The position numbers were made by a program, and so were the translations under genes. Positions 11,106 through 20,841 of a stretch of 64,000 nucleotides of DNA are shown here, in pieces (positions within the stretch are counted from its first letter, which is position 1; the number at the start of each line of letters is the position of its first letter). The notes beneath the pieces are model-generated. The model was not told where the DNA came from, did not search any database, and saw nothing but the letters and a program-made list of their open reading frames with translations. Origin of the DNA: Mycolicibacterium chubuense NBB4 (GTDB lineage: Bacteria > Actinomycetota > Actinomycetes > Mycobacteriales > Mycobacteriaceae); NCBI RefSeq assembly GCF_000266905.1, contig NC_018027.1, positions 1,922,001-1,986,000 of the forward strand, read 5' to 3'.

Positions 11106-12209
11106 GTGACTGCCCGCATCCGCGTTGCCGTCGTCTACGGCGGACGTAGCTCTGAACACGCGATCTCGTGTGTTTCCGCCGGCAGCATCCTGCGCAACCT
11201 CGATCCCGAGCGCTTCGAGGTGGTCGCCGTGGGCATCACGCCCGAGGGATCCTGGGTGCTCACCGACGGGCGGCCCGAAACCCTGGCCATCACCGACGGC
11301 CGGCTGCCCGGGGTGGACGCCTCCTCCGGCACCGAACTCGCGCTGGCCGCCGACCCGGGCAGGCGCGGCCAGCTGGTCGCGCTGGGCGACGGGGCCGCCG
11401 AGGTGCTGACCTCGGTGGACGTGGTGTTCCCGGTGCTGCACGGGCCCTACGGTGAGGACGGCACCATCCAGGGCCTGCTCGAGCTGGCCGGGGTGCCCTA
11501 CGTCGGGGCCGGGGTGCTGGCCAGCGCGGCCGGCATGGACAAGGAGTTCACCAAGAAGCTGCTCGCCGCCGAAGAGCTCCCGATCGGCGACCAGGTCGTG
11601 CTCCACCCGCGCGAGGCCACGCTGTCCTTCGAAGACCGCGAGCGGCTCGGCCTGCCGGTCTTCGTCAAGCCCGCGCGCGGCGGGTCCTCGATCGGGGTCA
11701 GCCGGGTCACCAGCTGGGACATGCTGGCTCCCGCCATCGAGCTGGCCCGCCGGCACGATCCCAAAGTCATCGTCGAGGCCGCCGTGCCGGGCCGGGAGCT
11801 GGAATGCGGTGTGCTGGAGTTCCCCGACGGGCGGGTCGAGGCCAGCACCGTGGGCGAGATCCGCGTCGCCGGTGTCCGGGGCAGGGAAGACGGCTTCTAC
11901 GACTTCGAGACGAAGTATCTCGACGACGGCGCCGAACTCGACGTCCCGGCCAAGGTCGACGACAGCATCGCCGAGCAGATCCGCGGGCTGTCGATCCGTG
12001 CGTTCCGGGCCATCGACTGCCAGGGCCTGGCCCGCGTCGACTTCTTCCTGACCGACGCCGGACCCGTCATCAACGAAATCAACACGATGCCCGGCTTCAC
12101 CACCATCTCGATGTATCCCCGGATGTGGGCGGCCAGCGGCATGGATTATCCGACCCTGCTCGCGACGATGGTCGAGACCGCGCTTGCGCGGGGCACCGGG
12201 CTGCGCTAG
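11106..12209 (+). CDS. ddlA: D-alanine--D-alanine ligase
   Basis: 367-residue ATP-grasp ligase that makes the D-Ala-D-Ala dipeptide of peptidoglycan; in mycobacteria it is a D-cycloserine target. Family features: [14 protein letters not shown] at residues about 10-23, [12 protein letters not shown] (about 112-123), the ATP-binding [14 protein letters not shown] (about 188-201) and [10 protein letters not shown] near the C-terminus. GTG start at 11106, with TAGCCT (11091-11096) 9 bases upstream, suggests a nearly leaderless transcript. Its stop shares the bases CTAG with the stop of the convergent downstream gene. Confidence 0.95.
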   Translation: MTARIRVAVVYGGRSSEHAISCVSAGSILRNLDPERFEVVAVGITPEGSWVLTDGRPETLAITDGRLPGVDASSGTELALAADPGRRGQLVALGDGAAEVLTSVDVVFPVLHGPYGEDGTIQGLLELAGVPYVGAGVLASAAGMDKEFTKKLLAAEELPIGDQVVLHPREATLSFEDRERLGLPVFVKPARGGSSIGVSRVTSWDMLAPAIELARRHDPKVIVEAAVPGRELECGVLEFPDGRVEASTVGEIRVAGVRGREDGFYDFETKYLDDGAELDVPAKVDDSIAEQIRGLSIRAFRAIDCQGLARVDFFLTDAGPVINEINTMPGFTTISMYPRMWAASGMDYPTLLATMVETALARGTGLR

Positions 12210-12811
12210 CTGACCGGCCCGGGCTGGACCGGCACGGCCGGCAGCGCCTTGGCGATGATCTCCGACAGCGTCTGGATCGGGGTCGGCCCCGAACCCGACG
12301 GCAGCGTCAGGGCCACATACACGGCCCGGTCGACGGCGAACCAGGTGCTGCGCGCGTCCTCGCCCGCACCCGCCCCAGCGTCGCCCGCCCGGTCTTCTCC
12401 CACCCCTGCTTCGCCCGCCCTTGCTTCGCCCACCCGGAACCACTGCACCGCGTCCACCATCTGGATCGGCGCGCCGACGGTGAACTCGACCGGACGGTCC
12501 AAGCCGCACCGCAGAACGATCGCCTCACCGCCGGCACCGGACTGCCATGCCGCCGCGCCCGCGGGTGCCGGCTCGACCAGGGGAGCGCGGCTGTAGTCGC
12601 CGAGCTGCGCGGGCAGCGCCTCGAGGAGGCGGTGGCATTCCGGGGAGTCGGCTCGCGGCGCGGGAACCGCCGACACGGCGACCGGGCGCTGCGCCGGCGG
12701 GCGTTGCATCACGGCGGCCACGACGAGCACGGCGACCACTGCGCCGACAGCCAGGACGAGCGCCGCGATCAGTACGGCGCGGGGCGGGCCGTCGGTAGTC
12801 GGGCTCTTCAC
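12206..12811 (-). CDS. DUF3515 membrane-anchored protein (Rv2980-like)
   Basis: 201 residues: a short cytoplasmic N-terminus, one signal-anchor helix (about 12-34) and an extracytoplasmic DUF3515 domain. [14 protein letters not shown] and the VDAVQWFRV stretch are visible. The family function is unknown. An unusual Gly/Ala/Glu-rich segment (about residues 130-155, [17 protein letters not shown]) is encoded by an imperfect repeat of CTTCGCCCGCCC-type units at about 12350-12440 on the plus strand. It looks like a lineage-specific expansion inside the domain. The stop overlaps the convergent ddlA stop by 4 bases. Confidence 0.75.
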   Translation of the reverse strand: MKSPTTDGPPRAVLIAALVLAVGAVVAVLVVAAVMQRPPAQRPVAVSAVPAPRADSPECHRLLEALPAQLGDYSRAPLVEPAPAGAAAWQSGAGGEAIVLRCGLDRPVEFTVGAPIQMVDAVQWFRVGEARAGEAGVGEDRAGDAGAGAGEDARSTWFAVDRAVYVALTLPSGSGPTPIQTLSEIIAKALPAVPVQPGPVS

Positions 12812-12821
12812 ACGCAGAACT

Positions 12822-13064
12822 CTAGGGCTGTGCTCCGTCGGCGATCGGGCAGGTCAGTGTCCGGGTGATCCCGGCGACCTGCTGCACGCCCGGGACGACG
12901 GCCGAGCGCAGCTCGGCCAGGCTGTCCGCCCCGACGCGCACCACCACGTCGTAGGGACCCGTCACGTACTCCGACGACAACACGCCGGGCAGCCCGGCGA
13001 GCTGCTTGGCGATGACCTCGGCGCGGCCGACCTCGGTCTGGATGAGAACGAAAGCCTCGACCAC
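12822..13064 (-). CDS. Stand-alone Lrp/AsnC ligand-binding (RAM) domain protein
   Basis: 80 residues that match only the C-terminal RAM/alpha-beta ligand domain of Lrp/AsnC regulators (VEAFVLIQTEVGRAEVIAK, GPYDVVVRV). The DNA-binding helix-turn-helix is missing. GTG 13064 is chosen because GGAGGG lies 8 bases upstream; longer in-frame extensions lack a ribosome site. Such proteins form small oligomers that bind amino acids or modulate full-length Lrp proteins. The ligand is unknown. It ends 10 bases before the DUF3515 gene on the same strand, suggesting cotranscription. Confidence 0.8.
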   Translation of the reverse strand: MVEAFVLIQTEVGRAEVIAKQLAGLPGVLSSEYVTGPYDVVVRVGADSLAELRSAVVPGVQQVAGITRTLTCPIADGAQP

Positions 13065-13180
13065 GCCGTAATCCCTCCGTCTGGCTGCATAGACTCCACG
13101 CCGCAGGGACCAAACGTACCGCAGCCGAGCCGAGCGTTCAGGCCGCGGAACTGCCGCGACGACGGCGAAAGGAACTCCAC

Positions 13181-14140
13181 ATGGCGGGCGACGACCCCGG
13201 GGCGACACTGGCGGAGTCGGGGGAGTTCGCGGTCATCGATCGCCTGGTGGCCGGGCGCCGGCAACCGCCGGGCGTCAGCCTGGGCCCGGGCGATGACGCC
13301 GCGGTCGTCGCGGCCGCCGACGGCCGGGTGGCGGTCTGCACCGACATGCTGATCCAGGACCGCCACTTCAGGCTCGACTGGTCCACCCCGTATGACGTCG
13401 GCCGAAAAGCGATCGCGCAGAACGCCGCCGACATCGAGGCGATGGGCGGGCGGTGCACGGCGTTCGTCGTCGGGTTCGGCGCACCCGGCGACACCGCGAC
13501 GGCACAGGCGGTCGAGCTCGCCGACGGGATGTGGCACGAGGCCGACCTGGTCGGCGCCGGCATCGTCGGCGGAGACATGGTCAGTGCGCCGCAGTGGGTG
13601 ATCTCGGTGGCGGCCCTGGGCGATCTCGAGGGACGCGACCCGGTGCGTCGCGGCGGAGCCGGCCGCGGCGACACGGTGGCGGTGACCGGCGACCTCGGCC
13701 GGTCCGAAGCGGGATACACCTTGTGGCACAACGGGATCCGTGGCTTCGAAGCCCTGCGTCGACGGCATCTGGTCCCGGAGCCGCCTTACGGTCAGGGCCG
13801 GGCGGCGGCCCTCGCGGGCGCCACGTCGATGACCGATGTCTCCGACGGCCTGCTCGCCGACCTCGGACACATCGCGGCGGCTTCCGGTCTGGACGTCGAC
13901 CTGTCCTGGGACGGGCTGCACGGGGACATCGACGCCGTGACGGACGCGGCCGCGGCGGTGGGTGCCGATCCGCGGCAGTGGGTGCTCGGCGGTGGCGAGG
14001 ATCACGCGCTGGTGGCTACGTTCCCCGCGTCGCCGCCGCCGGGTTGGCGGCCGATCGGGCGGGTCGTGGGGGTGGGCGACGGCCGGGTCACCGTCGATGG
14101 GGCGGCCTGGGCAGGCACGCCGGGATGGCAGTCGTACTGA
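13181..14140 (+). CDS. thiL: Thiamine-monophosphate kinase
   Basis: 319-residue ThiL, which phosphorylates thiamine monophosphate to thiamine diphosphate in the last cofactor step. The PurM/AIR-synthase-like fold is clear: GPGDDAAVV (about 44-52), [12 protein letters not shown] (metal/ATP binding), [24 protein letters not shown] in the second half, and GGGEDHAL near residue 268. ATG 13181 follows AAAGGAAC by about 7 bases. ung follows after 29 bases on the same strand, though with its own likely promoter. Confidence 0.93.
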   Translation: MAGDDPGATLAESGEFAVIDRLVAGRRQPPGVSLGPGDDAAVVAAADGRVAVCTDMLIQDRHFRLDWSTPYDVGRKAIAQNAADIEAMGGRCTAFVVGFGAPGDTATAQAVELADGMWHEADLVGAGIVGGDMVSAPQWVISVAALGDLEGRDPVRRGGAGRGDTVAVTGDLGRSEAGYTLWHNGIRGFEALRRRHLVPEPPYGQGRAAALAGATSMTDVSDGLLADLGHIAAASGLDVDLSWDGLHGDIDAVTDAAAAVGADPRQWVLGGGEDHALVATFPASPPPGWRPIGRVVGVGDGRVTVDGAAWAGTPGWQSY

Positions 14141-14169
14141 GCCGCCTCGGCCCGCTATGTTGGCCTCTC

Positions 14170-14847
14170 GTGACAGCACGCGCCCTCCACGAGTTGATCG
14201 ACCAGAACTGGGCCAGCGCCCTCGAGTCCGTCCGACCCGACGTCGCGAAGATGGGTGACTTCCTGCGCGCAGAGCTGGCCGCCGGCAACGGCTATCTGCC
14301 GTCGGGGCGCAACGTGTTGCGGGCCTTCACGTTTCCCTTCGATCAGGTCCGTGTGCTGATCGTCGGTCAGGATCCCTACCCGACGCCCGGCCACGCGGTC
14401 GGCCTGAGCTTCTCCGTCGCCGCCGACGTGCGGCCGCTGCCCCGCAGCCTGGCCAACATCTTCACCGAATACCAGGCCGATCTCGGCCTTCCGCTGCCGG
14501 CCAACGGCGATCTCACCCCGTGGGCCGAGCAGGGGGTCATGCTGCTCAACAGGGTGCTGACCGTCCGTCCCGGCACGCCGGCATCCCACCGGGGCAAAGG
14601 CTGGGAAGCGGTCACCGAGTGCGCGATCCGCGCACTGGTTCAACGCCGGGAGCCGTTGGTGGCGGTGCTGTGGGGGCGGGACGCGGCGACGTTGAAGCCC
14701 ATGCTGGGCGACACCGCCACGATCGAGTCGGCGCACCCCTCGCCGCTGTCCGCGTCCCGAGGGTTCTTCGGGTCGCGGCCGTTCAGCCGGGCCAACGAGC
14801 TGCTGTCGCAGATGGGCGCCGAGCCCGTGGACTGGCGCCTGCCGTGA
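14170..14847 (+). CDS. ung: Uracil-DNA glycosylase
   Basis: 225-residue family 1 UDG, which removes uracil from DNA in base excision repair. The catalytic loop [11 protein letters not shown] has its Asp at about residue 67, and [14 protein letters not shown] is the Leu-intercalation/His loop near the C-terminus. GTG 14170 ([10 protein letters not shown]) is chosen to match the recalled M. tuberculosis start. A much longer in-frame extension upstream overlaps thiL and is rejected. TATGTT (14156-14161) lies 8 bases before the start, again leaderless-like. Confidence 0.95.
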   Translation: MTARALHELIDQNWASALESVRPDVAKMGDFLRAELAAGNGYLPSGRNVLRAFTFPFDQVRVLIVGQDPYPTPGHAVGLSFSVAADVRPLPRSLANIFTEYQADLGLPLPANGDLTPWAEQGVMLLNRVLTVRPGTPASHRGKGWEAVTECAIRALVQRREPLVAVLWGRDAATLKPMLGDTATIESAHPSPLSASRGFFGSRPFSRANELLSQMGAEPVDWRLP

Positions 14848-14856
14848 GGTCCGGCG

Positions 14857-15051
14857 TCAGCCGCGCGTGACCTTGCCTGCCTTCAGGCAGGAGGTGCACA
14901 CGTTCACGCGCTGCTTGTTGCCACCCGGGCGCGCCACCGCGCGCACGGACTGGATGTTCGGGTTCCACCGGCGGCTGGTCCGGCGATGGGAGTGCGACAC
15001 CGACTTGCCGAAGCCGGGACCCTTCCCGCAGATATCGCACACGGCAGCCAT
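14857..15051 (-). CDS. rpmB: 50S ribosomal protein L28, zinc-ribbon form
   Basis: 64-residue L28 with CDIC near the N-terminus and CTSC near the C-terminus, the four-Cys zinc-binding (C+) version. Mycobacteria usually also carry a Cys-free, zinc-starvation paralogue elsewhere. [14 protein letters not shown] is the L28 signature. The start ATG is preceded by AGGAG at normal spacing; in-frame codons upstream of it are noncoding leader. It converges on ung with a 9-base gap. The 223-base gap on its other side holds its promoter and nothing else I can see. Confidence 0.95.
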   Translation of the reverse strand: MAAVCDICGKGPGFGKSVSHSHRRTSRRWNPNIQSVRAVARPGGNKQRVNVCTSCLKAGKVTRG

Positions 15052-15274
15052 ATGAGAACTCCTCGAATCAGTACTTGGGGGCGGGCCTTGCCTGGGCCGC
15101 ACCCGGGGCGCGGCGTGACCCGACAACCGCACCAGGATACCGGCCGCCGCAGGGATCGCCAAAACCGCCGCCCCGGCAGTATCCGCGGTATCCACAGCGC
15201 CGGCCGATCATCCTCGGCGCTGTCGGCGCGAATGGCTAGGCTGACGCCGGCGCCACATGCGTTGGGAGGTGGGG

Positions 15275-16924
15275 ATGTCGGCTCGGCGGCTGGATGCCTC
15301 CGCCCTGCGGTCGTGGGCGCACGCCGCCGTGGCAGACCTGATCACCCACACCGAGGAGATCAACCGGCTCAACGTCTTCCCGGTCGCCGATGCCGACACG
15401 GGGACGAACATGCTGTTCACCATGCGTGCCGCGTGGGCCCAGGCCGACACGGCCGACACCGTCGACGACGTCGCCGGGATCGCCGCCGCGATGGCCGACG
15501 GAGCGTTGCGGGGCGCGCGCGGCAATTCCGGGGTGATCCTGTCGCAGATCCTGCGCGGGCTCGCCGATGTGACGGCTGCTGCCGCCGAGGACCGCGACGG
15601 CGTGCTCGCCGACGTCGACGGTGCCCTGCTGGCGGCCGCGCTCCGGCACTCGATCACCCTGGTCGTGACGTCGATGGGGCAGGCGCTGCCGGGCACGATC
15701 GTCTCGGTGCTGCAGGACGCCGCCGACGCGGCCGAGCTCGCCGCCGACGGGCACGAGGACCTCGCGGAGGTCGTCGCGGCGAGCGCCCAGGCGGCCGCCC
15801 GCGCGCTCGACCGCACACCGAGTCAGCTGGACGTGCTGGCCGAAGCCGGTGTCGTCGACGCCGGAGGCCGTGGCCTGCTGGTGCTGCTCGACGCGCTGAC
15901 CAAGACGCTGACCGGGCACACTCCCCAGCGCGGCGTCTACCGTCCGTCGCCGGCAGAGGTGTCGGCCACGGCCGCCACGTCGCTGCCGCCCCAGTTCGAA
16001 GTCATGTACCTGCTCGACGGATGCGATGCGGCCGGCGCCGAGCGGTTGCGCGCGCGCCTGGACGAACTGGGCGACTCCGTCGCGATCGCCGCCGCGTCGG
16101 ACGTCGGTGACGGCGGTGCGGCCGGCCGGTTCTCCGTCCACGTCCACGCCGACGACGCGGGCGCGGCGGTCGAGGCCGCTCTGGCGGTCGGCACACCCAG
16201 CCGGATCCAGATCACCTCGTTGAGCGGCGGTGCCGACCGGCACCCGGTGGGCGGGTTCAGCCTCGAACGCACGGTGCTGGCGATCATCGACGGCGACGGT
16301 GCCGAAGGCCTCTTCACCGGCGAGGGCGCCCAGGTGATGCGCACCGAACCCGGGCAGTCGATCAGCGCCCATCAGCTCCTCCATGCGCTGGTGAACACCG
16401 GCGCGGCGCAGGTGATGGTGCTTCCCAACGGGTACGTCGCCGCCGAGGAGCTCCTCGCCGGCTGGGCGGTGGCGTCGGACTGGGGTATCGACATGGTGCC
16501 GGTGCCGACCGGGTCGATGGTGCAGGGTCTGGCAGCGCTGGCCGTGCACGATCCGGCCCGCCGCCTCGTCGACGACGGCTACACGATGGCCCGCGCGGCG
16601 GCGGGGGTGCGGCACGGATCGGTGCGCATGGCCGCCGAGGAGGCCTTGACGTGGGCCGGGACGTGCAAGCCCGGTGACGGGCTGGGCATCGCCGGCGACG
16701 AGGTGGTGATCGTCGGCGACGGCATCGTGGCCGCGGGCGCCGGGCTGATCGACGTGCTGCTGGCCGCCGGCGGGGAACTGGTGACCGTGCTGACCGGCGA
16801 CGGCGTGGACCCCGCGGTGGGTGAGGCGCTGTTCGGCCATGTGCGCGACAACCATCCGGGCACCGAGATGGTCACCTTCCACACCGGCCATCGCGGCGAT
16901 GCGCTCCTGATCGGGGTGGAGTGA
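15275..16924 (+). CDS. DAK1/DegV-type kinase, fatty acid kinase catalytic subunit-like
   Basis: About 549 residues. The N-terminal DhaL/DAK2 nucleotide domain (about 1-200) has DADTGTNMLFTM and GARGNSGVILSQ. The rest is a FakA-like middle and C-terminal region (DAGGRGLLVLLD, then GYVAAEELLAG and CKPGDGLGIAGDEV). FakA homologues phosphorylate fatty acids delivered by FakB/DegV proteins; no FakB partner is visible here. ATG 15275 is chosen because GGGAGGTGGGG directly precedes it; an ATG six codons earlier lacks a ribosome site. I recall the M. tuberculosis counterpart as split into Rv2974c and Rv2975c; here it is intact. Its stop overlaps a possible recG GTG. Confidence 0.82.
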   Translation: MSARRLDASALRSWAHAAVADLITHTEEINRLNVFPVADADTGTNMLFTMRAAWAQADTADTVDDVAGIAAAMADGALRGARGNSGVILSQILRGLADVTAAAAEDRDGVLADVDGALLAAALRHSITLVVTSMGQALPGTIVSVLQDAADAAELAADGHEDLAEVVAASAQAAARALDRTPSQLDVLAEAGVVDAGGRGLLVLLDALTKTLTGHTPQRGVYRPSPAEVSATAATSLPPQFEVMYLLDGCDAAGAERLRARLDELGDSVAIAAASDVGDGGAAGRFSVHVHADDAGAAVEAALAVGTPSRIQITSLSGGADRHPVGGFSLERTVLAIIDGDGAEGLFTGEGAQVMRTEPGQSISAHQLLHALVNTGAAQVMVLPNGYVAAEELLAGWAVASDWGIDMVPVPTGSMVQGLAALAVHDPARRLVDDGYTMARAAAGVRHGSVRMAAEEALTWAGTCKPGDGLGIAGDEVVIVGDGIVAAGAGLIDVLLAAGGELVTVLTGDGVDPAVGEALFGHVRDNHPGTEMVTFHTGHRGDALLIGVE

Positions 16925-16926
16925 GC

Positions 16927-19158
16927 ATGGCGACGCTCTCCGACCGGCTGGATTTCGTGATCGGGCGCAAGGCCGCAGAACCGCTGGCCGAGCACCTGGG
17001 CCTCGTCACGGTCGGCGACCTGCTGCGTTACTTCCCCCGCAAGTACAGCGATGCGATGACAGTGCGCGGCGAGGGCGAGGAGCTCGACCTCGAAGAGGGC
17101 GAGCACGTCACGTTCGTCGACTACATCGCCCAGGCCGAGTCGAAGTTCGCGAACCGGCAGCCCAGGCGCGAGTTCCTGGTCGTCACGTTGCGCGACAGGC
17201 GGCCGAAGGTCACCGCCACGTTCTTCAACCCGAAGTACCTCAAGAAGACCCTCGTCCCCGGAGTCCAGGTCATGCTCTCCGGTGAGGTCGGTTACTACCG
17301 CGGGACGATGCAGCTGACCCACCCCGCATTCATGGTGCTCAATGCGGACCGGGGCAGAAACGTCGGCACGAAGTCGTTGACGTCCATCGCGTCCGCGACC
17401 GCGGCGACGGGTGACGACCTCCTCGCGGAGTTCGAGAAGGGCTACTTCCCGATCTACCCGGCCACCGCCAAGCTCCAGACGTGGGAGATCTACGCGTGCG
17501 TGCGGCAGATGCTCGCCGTGCTCGATCCCGTCGCCGAGCCGTTGCCGAAATGGTTTGTCCGCGAACATGATCTGATGGGTGAAGACGAAGCGCTTCGCGC
17601 CGTGCACGTCTCCGCGAACGAACGTGAGCGTGCGCGGGCGATCGAGCGGCTCACCTACGACGAGGCCATCGGTCTGCAGTGGGGGCTGGTCGTGCGCCGC
17701 AACAGCGAGCTCAGTGGTTCCGGTCCCGTGGCGAAGCCGCGCAACGACGGACTGATGGCGGCGATGACGGCCCAGTTGCCGTTCGAGCTGACGGCCGGTC
17801 AGCACGAGGTGCTCGACGTGATCTCCCGGGAGATGGCCGCTGCGCGTCCGATGAACCGCATGCTGCAGGGCGAAGTCGGGTCGGGCAAGACCGTGGTCTC
17901 ACTGCTGGCGATGCTGCAGATGATCGACGCCGGTTATCAGTGCGCACTGCTCGCGCCGACGGAAGTGCTTGCCGCACAACATGCTCAGTCCATCCGCGCG
18001 ATGCTGGGTCCGCTGGCCACGGCGGGCCAGCTCGGGGCCGCGGACGACGCCACCCGGGTGGCGCTGCTGACCGGCTCGATGTCGGCACAGCAGAAGCGCG
18101 ACGTCCGCCGGGAGGTCTCCTCCGGCGAGGCGGGCATCGTGATCGGCACCCACGCACTTCTGCAGGACGCCGTGGAGTTCGACCGGCTCGGCAAGGTCGT
18201 CGTCGACGAGCAACACCGGTTCGGTGTCGAACAGCGAGATCGACTGCGCGCCAAAGCTCCTGAAGGGCTCACGCCGCACCTGCTGGTGATGACCGCGACG
18301 CCGATCCCCCGGACGGTGGCGTTGACCGTCTACGGCGATCTCGAGACCTCGACACTGCGGGAGCTGCCCCGCGGGCGCCGGCCCATCACCACGAACACGA
18401 TCTTCGTCAGCCAGAAGCCCGCGTGGCTGAACCGGGCGTGGGAACGGATCGCCGAGGAGGTCCGGGCGGGACGGCAGGCCTACGTCGTCGCCTCGCGGAT
18501 CGATGAAGACGACAAGCCCGCCAAGGGCAAGAAGGACAACGCCGACGCCGGACCGCCGCCGATCACCGTGGTCGAGTTGCTGGCCCGGCTGCAGCGCGGC
18601 CCGCTGGCCGGGCTGCGCCTCGGGCTCATGCACGGACGGCTGCCCAGCGACGAGAAGGACGCCGTGATGGCCGCCTTCCGCGCGGGCGACATCGACGTGC
18701 TGGTGTGCACCACGGTGATCGAGGTCGGCGTCGACGTTCCCAACGCCACGGTGATGGTCGTGATGGACGCCGACCGCTTCGGCATCAGCCAGCTCCACCA
18801 GTTGCGGGGCCGGATCGGTCGCGGTGAGCACCCGAGCCTGTGCCTGCTGGCCACCAACCTGCCCGAGAAATCCAAAGCGGGGCAACGCCTCACCGCCGTC
18901 GCCGGCACGCTGGACGGTTTCGCGCTCGCCGACCTCGACCTGCGCGAGCGCAGCGAAGGCGATGTGCTCGGCTTCAGCCAGTCCGGACGCGCCATCACGC
19001 TGCGGTTCCTGTCGCTGGCGCGCCACCTCGACATCATCCTCGCCGCGAGAGAGCTGTGCGAGACGGTGTACGAGTCCGACACGCAGGACCCCGGGCTGGC
19101 GTCGCTGTCGGCGCCGTTCACCGACACCGACCGCGTTCAGTTCCTGGACATGTCGTGA
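16927..19158 (+). CDS. recG: ATP-dependent DNA helicase RecG
   Basis: About 743 residues. RecG drives reversal of stalled replication forks and branch migration of Holliday junctions. The N-terminal wedge/OB region is about 50-170. The helicase core has Walker A GEVGSGKT (about 318), VVDEQHRFGVEQR (DEXH variant), TATPIPRT, and motif VI HQLRGRIGRGEHPS. The C-terminal RecG segment ARELCETVYESD follows. ATG 16927 is preferred over GTG 16921, which overlaps the previous stop, because GGAG is then 6 bases away and MATLSDRLD matches the recalled M. tuberculosis start. Coupled translation with the upstream kinase gene is likely. Confidence 0.95.
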   Translation: MATLSDRLDFVIGRKAAEPLAEHLGLVTVGDLLRYFPRKYSDAMTVRGEGEELDLEEGEHVTFVDYIAQAESKFANRQPRREFLVVTLRDRRPKVTATFFNPKYLKKTLVPGVQVMLSGEVGYYRGTMQLTHPAFMVLNADRGRNVGTKSLTSIASATAATGDDLLAEFEKGYFPIYPATAKLQTWEIYACVRQMLAVLDPVAEPLPKWFVREHDLMGEDEALRAVHVSANERERARAIERLTYDEAIGLQWGLVVRRNSELSGSGPVAKPRNDGLMAAMTAQLPFELTAGQHEVLDVISREMAAARPMNRMLQGEVGSGKTVVSLLAMLQMIDAGYQCALLAPTEVLAAQHAQSIRAMLGPLATAGQLGAADDATRVALLTGSMSAQQKRDVRREVSSGEAGIVIGTHALLQDAVEFDRLGKVVVDEQHRFGVEQRDRLRAKAPEGLTPHLLVMTATPIPRTVALTVYGDLETSTLRELPRGRRPITTNTIFVSQKPAWLNRAWERIAEEVRAGRQAYVVASRIDEDDKPAKGKKDNADAGPPPITVVELLARLQRGPLAGLRLGLMHGRLPSDEKDAVMAAFRAGDIDVLVCTTVIEVGVDVPNATVMVVMDADRFGISQLHQLRGRIGRGEHPSLCLLATNLPEKSKAGQRLTAVAGTLDGFALADLDLRERSEGDVLGFSQSGRAITLRFLSLARHLDIILAARELCETVYESDTQDPGLASLSAPFTDTDRVQFLDMS

Positions 19159-19862
19159 GCCGCAAGCAGACTCTGTGGCTGACGGTGGCGGCAGTCCTCT
19201 CGGTGATCGTCGCCGTTCAGGTCACCTCCGCCCCGCAGAGTCCGTCGCGGTTCATCGCCCAGGCGGACATCCCCACCGTCGCTCCCGGTGTCGACGTGCT
19301 CGCCGGCATCCCGGAGATCCCGGCCCGGATCAGGAGCTACGACTACCGCAGAGACGCCTTCGGCGACGCGTGGACCGACGACAACACCGCTCCGGGCGGG
19401 CACAACGGGTGCGACACCCGCAACGACATCCTCGACCGTGACCTCGTCGACAAGACGTACGTGGCGATCTCGCGATGCCCGACCGCGGTGGCCACCGGGA
19501 CCCTGCGCGACCCCTACACCAGTGACACCGTGCCGTTCATGCGCGGCAGCCAGGTCGGCGCCGCGGTGCAGATCGACCACATCGTGCCGCTGGCGCTGGC
19601 ATGGGATCTCGGGGCGCGGAGCTGGCCCGAACCGATGCGGGTCCGTTTCGCCAACGATCCGGCCAACCTGCTCGCCGTCGAAGGCCGGGCGAATCAGGAC
19701 AAGGGCGACAAGGAGCCCGCGCTGTGGATGCCGCCGAACGCGGCGTTCGGATGCCAGTACGCGATGCAGTACCTCGCGGTGCTGCGCGGATACGGTCTGC
19801 CGGTGGACGCGCCTTCGGTACCCGTGCTGCGACAGGCCACCGGCACCTGTCCACGGGGCTGA
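19155..19862 (+). CDS. Secreted/anchored HNH (His-Me finger) nuclease-like protein, Rv2972c-like
   Basis: 235 residues. An N-terminal hydrophobic segment (about 6-22, LWLTVAAVLSVIVAVQV) is a signal peptide or anchor. The rest resembles the GmrSD/DUF1524-type His-Me-finger nucleases: IDHIVPLALAWD gives the catalytic His-Asp region, and NDPANLLAV with NQDKGDKEPALWMPP gives the metal-site Asn/His-equivalent helix. Four extracytoplasmic Cys (CDTRN, CPTA, CQYAM, TCPRG) may form disulfides. GTG 19155 overlaps the recG stop by 4 bases, so it is translationally coupled. An exported nuclease is likely; its target is unknown. Confidence 0.78.
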   Translation: MSRKQTLWLTVAAVLSVIVAVQVTSAPQSPSRFIAQADIPTVAPGVDVLAGIPEIPARIRSYDYRRDAFGDAWTDDNTAPGGHNGCDTRNDILDRDLVDKTYVAISRCPTAVATGTLRDPYTSDTVPFMRGSQVGAAVQIDHIVPLALAWDLGARSWPEPMRVRFANDPANLLAVEGRANQDKGDKEPALWMPPNAAFGCQYAMQYLAVLRGYGLPVDAPSVPVLRQATGTCPRG

Positions 19863-19908
19863 AGCACAAGGGGCTGACCAGGGCGGGCAGCCGATCCGAT
19901 TCAGGCTG

Positions 19909-20841
19909 TCAGAAGCCGCACAACGTGAACGCGATCGCCGGAGCGGTACACGCTGCGGTGACCACGACTGCCAGCGCCGCTGTCCGCGTGCGGTGCAGCT
20001 TTCGTTCCGGCGGCCGGGTGAGCCGCACGACGCGGTGCAGCACCGCGGTACCCGCTGCGGCCAGCACACCGTCGCGCATTCGCCCGCCGATGCTGAGCGC
20101 GATCAGACTCGAAGCCAGCGTGCCGCGCCCGTGTGTGCGCGCCGCCGTGTCGTCGGCGCACATCTCCAGCAGGATCGGCACCGACTCGGCCGCGGCGCGC
20201 ATCAACGGCAGCCGGGGCAGCGCCGCCGCCAACGCGTTGAGCACCGCGATCACGTGGTGGTGGCCGCCGTGCAGATGGGCTCGCTCGTGCGCCAGAACCG
20301 CTGCGAGTTCGGGCTTCTCGAGGCGCTGCAGCGCGCCGGTCGTCACGACGATGGCGCGGCGGCCCGCGCCGGACACACAGTAGGCGGCCGGACGGTCCGC
20401 GGGCAGCTCCACCACTTCGCCGTGCTCGGTGGCACGGCCGACGATCCGCACGGCTTCGGCGTGCTCGCGGTTGCAGTGCCGAGTGCCGATCAGCGACAGG
20501 ATCACTCGCCGCGCGGTGTGCACCGCGACCGTCGCGGTGACGACGAGCAAGCCGACGACCAACCCGGTGGCGAGCGACGACGGCAGCATGAGATGGCTTG
20601 TGATGCCCAGTGTCTGAACGCAGAACGTCAACGCGGTGTCCGTCACGAGGCTGTGCACCGCGCCGAACACGACGACCGCCAGGGCGCACACCCACGCACC
20701 CAGCGCCGTGCCGAGGGTCGCCAGCCAGGCGGCGACGCCCAGGCGGGGGTGGGTGTCGGTGACGAGACGGCTGCCGAGCACGGCCGGTGCCAGCCAGCTC
20801 AATGCGACCGCGTAGGTGAGAAGGAAGGTCACCGCGTTCAT
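19909..20841 (-). CDS. M56-family (BlaR1-type) membrane metallopeptidase
   Basis: 310 residues with about four transmembrane helices (about 5-25, 35-65, 80-110 and a C-terminal helix) and a cytoplasmic gluzincin domain. HERAH (about residue 201-205) is the HExxH zinc motif, in LAAVLAHERAHLHGGHHH. Unlike BlaR1/MecR1 it has no penicillin-binding sensor domain; the protein ends soon after the last helix. Its start overlaps the stop of the BlaI-type gene by 4 bases, the usual repressor-peptidase pair in which signalling leads to loss of repressor. The signal may be envelope or redox stress given the neighbours; that is inference. Confidence 0.85.
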   Translation of the reverse strand: MNAVTFLLTYAVALSWLAPAVLGSRLVTDTHPRLGVAAWLATLGTALGAWVCALAVVVFGAVHSLVTDTALTFCVQTLGITSHLMLPSSLATGLVVGLLVVTATVAVHTARRVILSLIGTRHCNREHAEAVRIVGRATEHGEVVELPADRPAAYCVSGAGRRAIVVTTGALQRLEKPELAAVLAHERAHLHGGHHHVIAVLNALAAALPRLPLMRAAAESVPILLEMCADDTAARTHGRGTLASSLIALSIGGRMRDGVLAAAGTAVLHRVVRLTRPPERKLHRTRTAALAVVVTAACTAPAIAFTLCGF

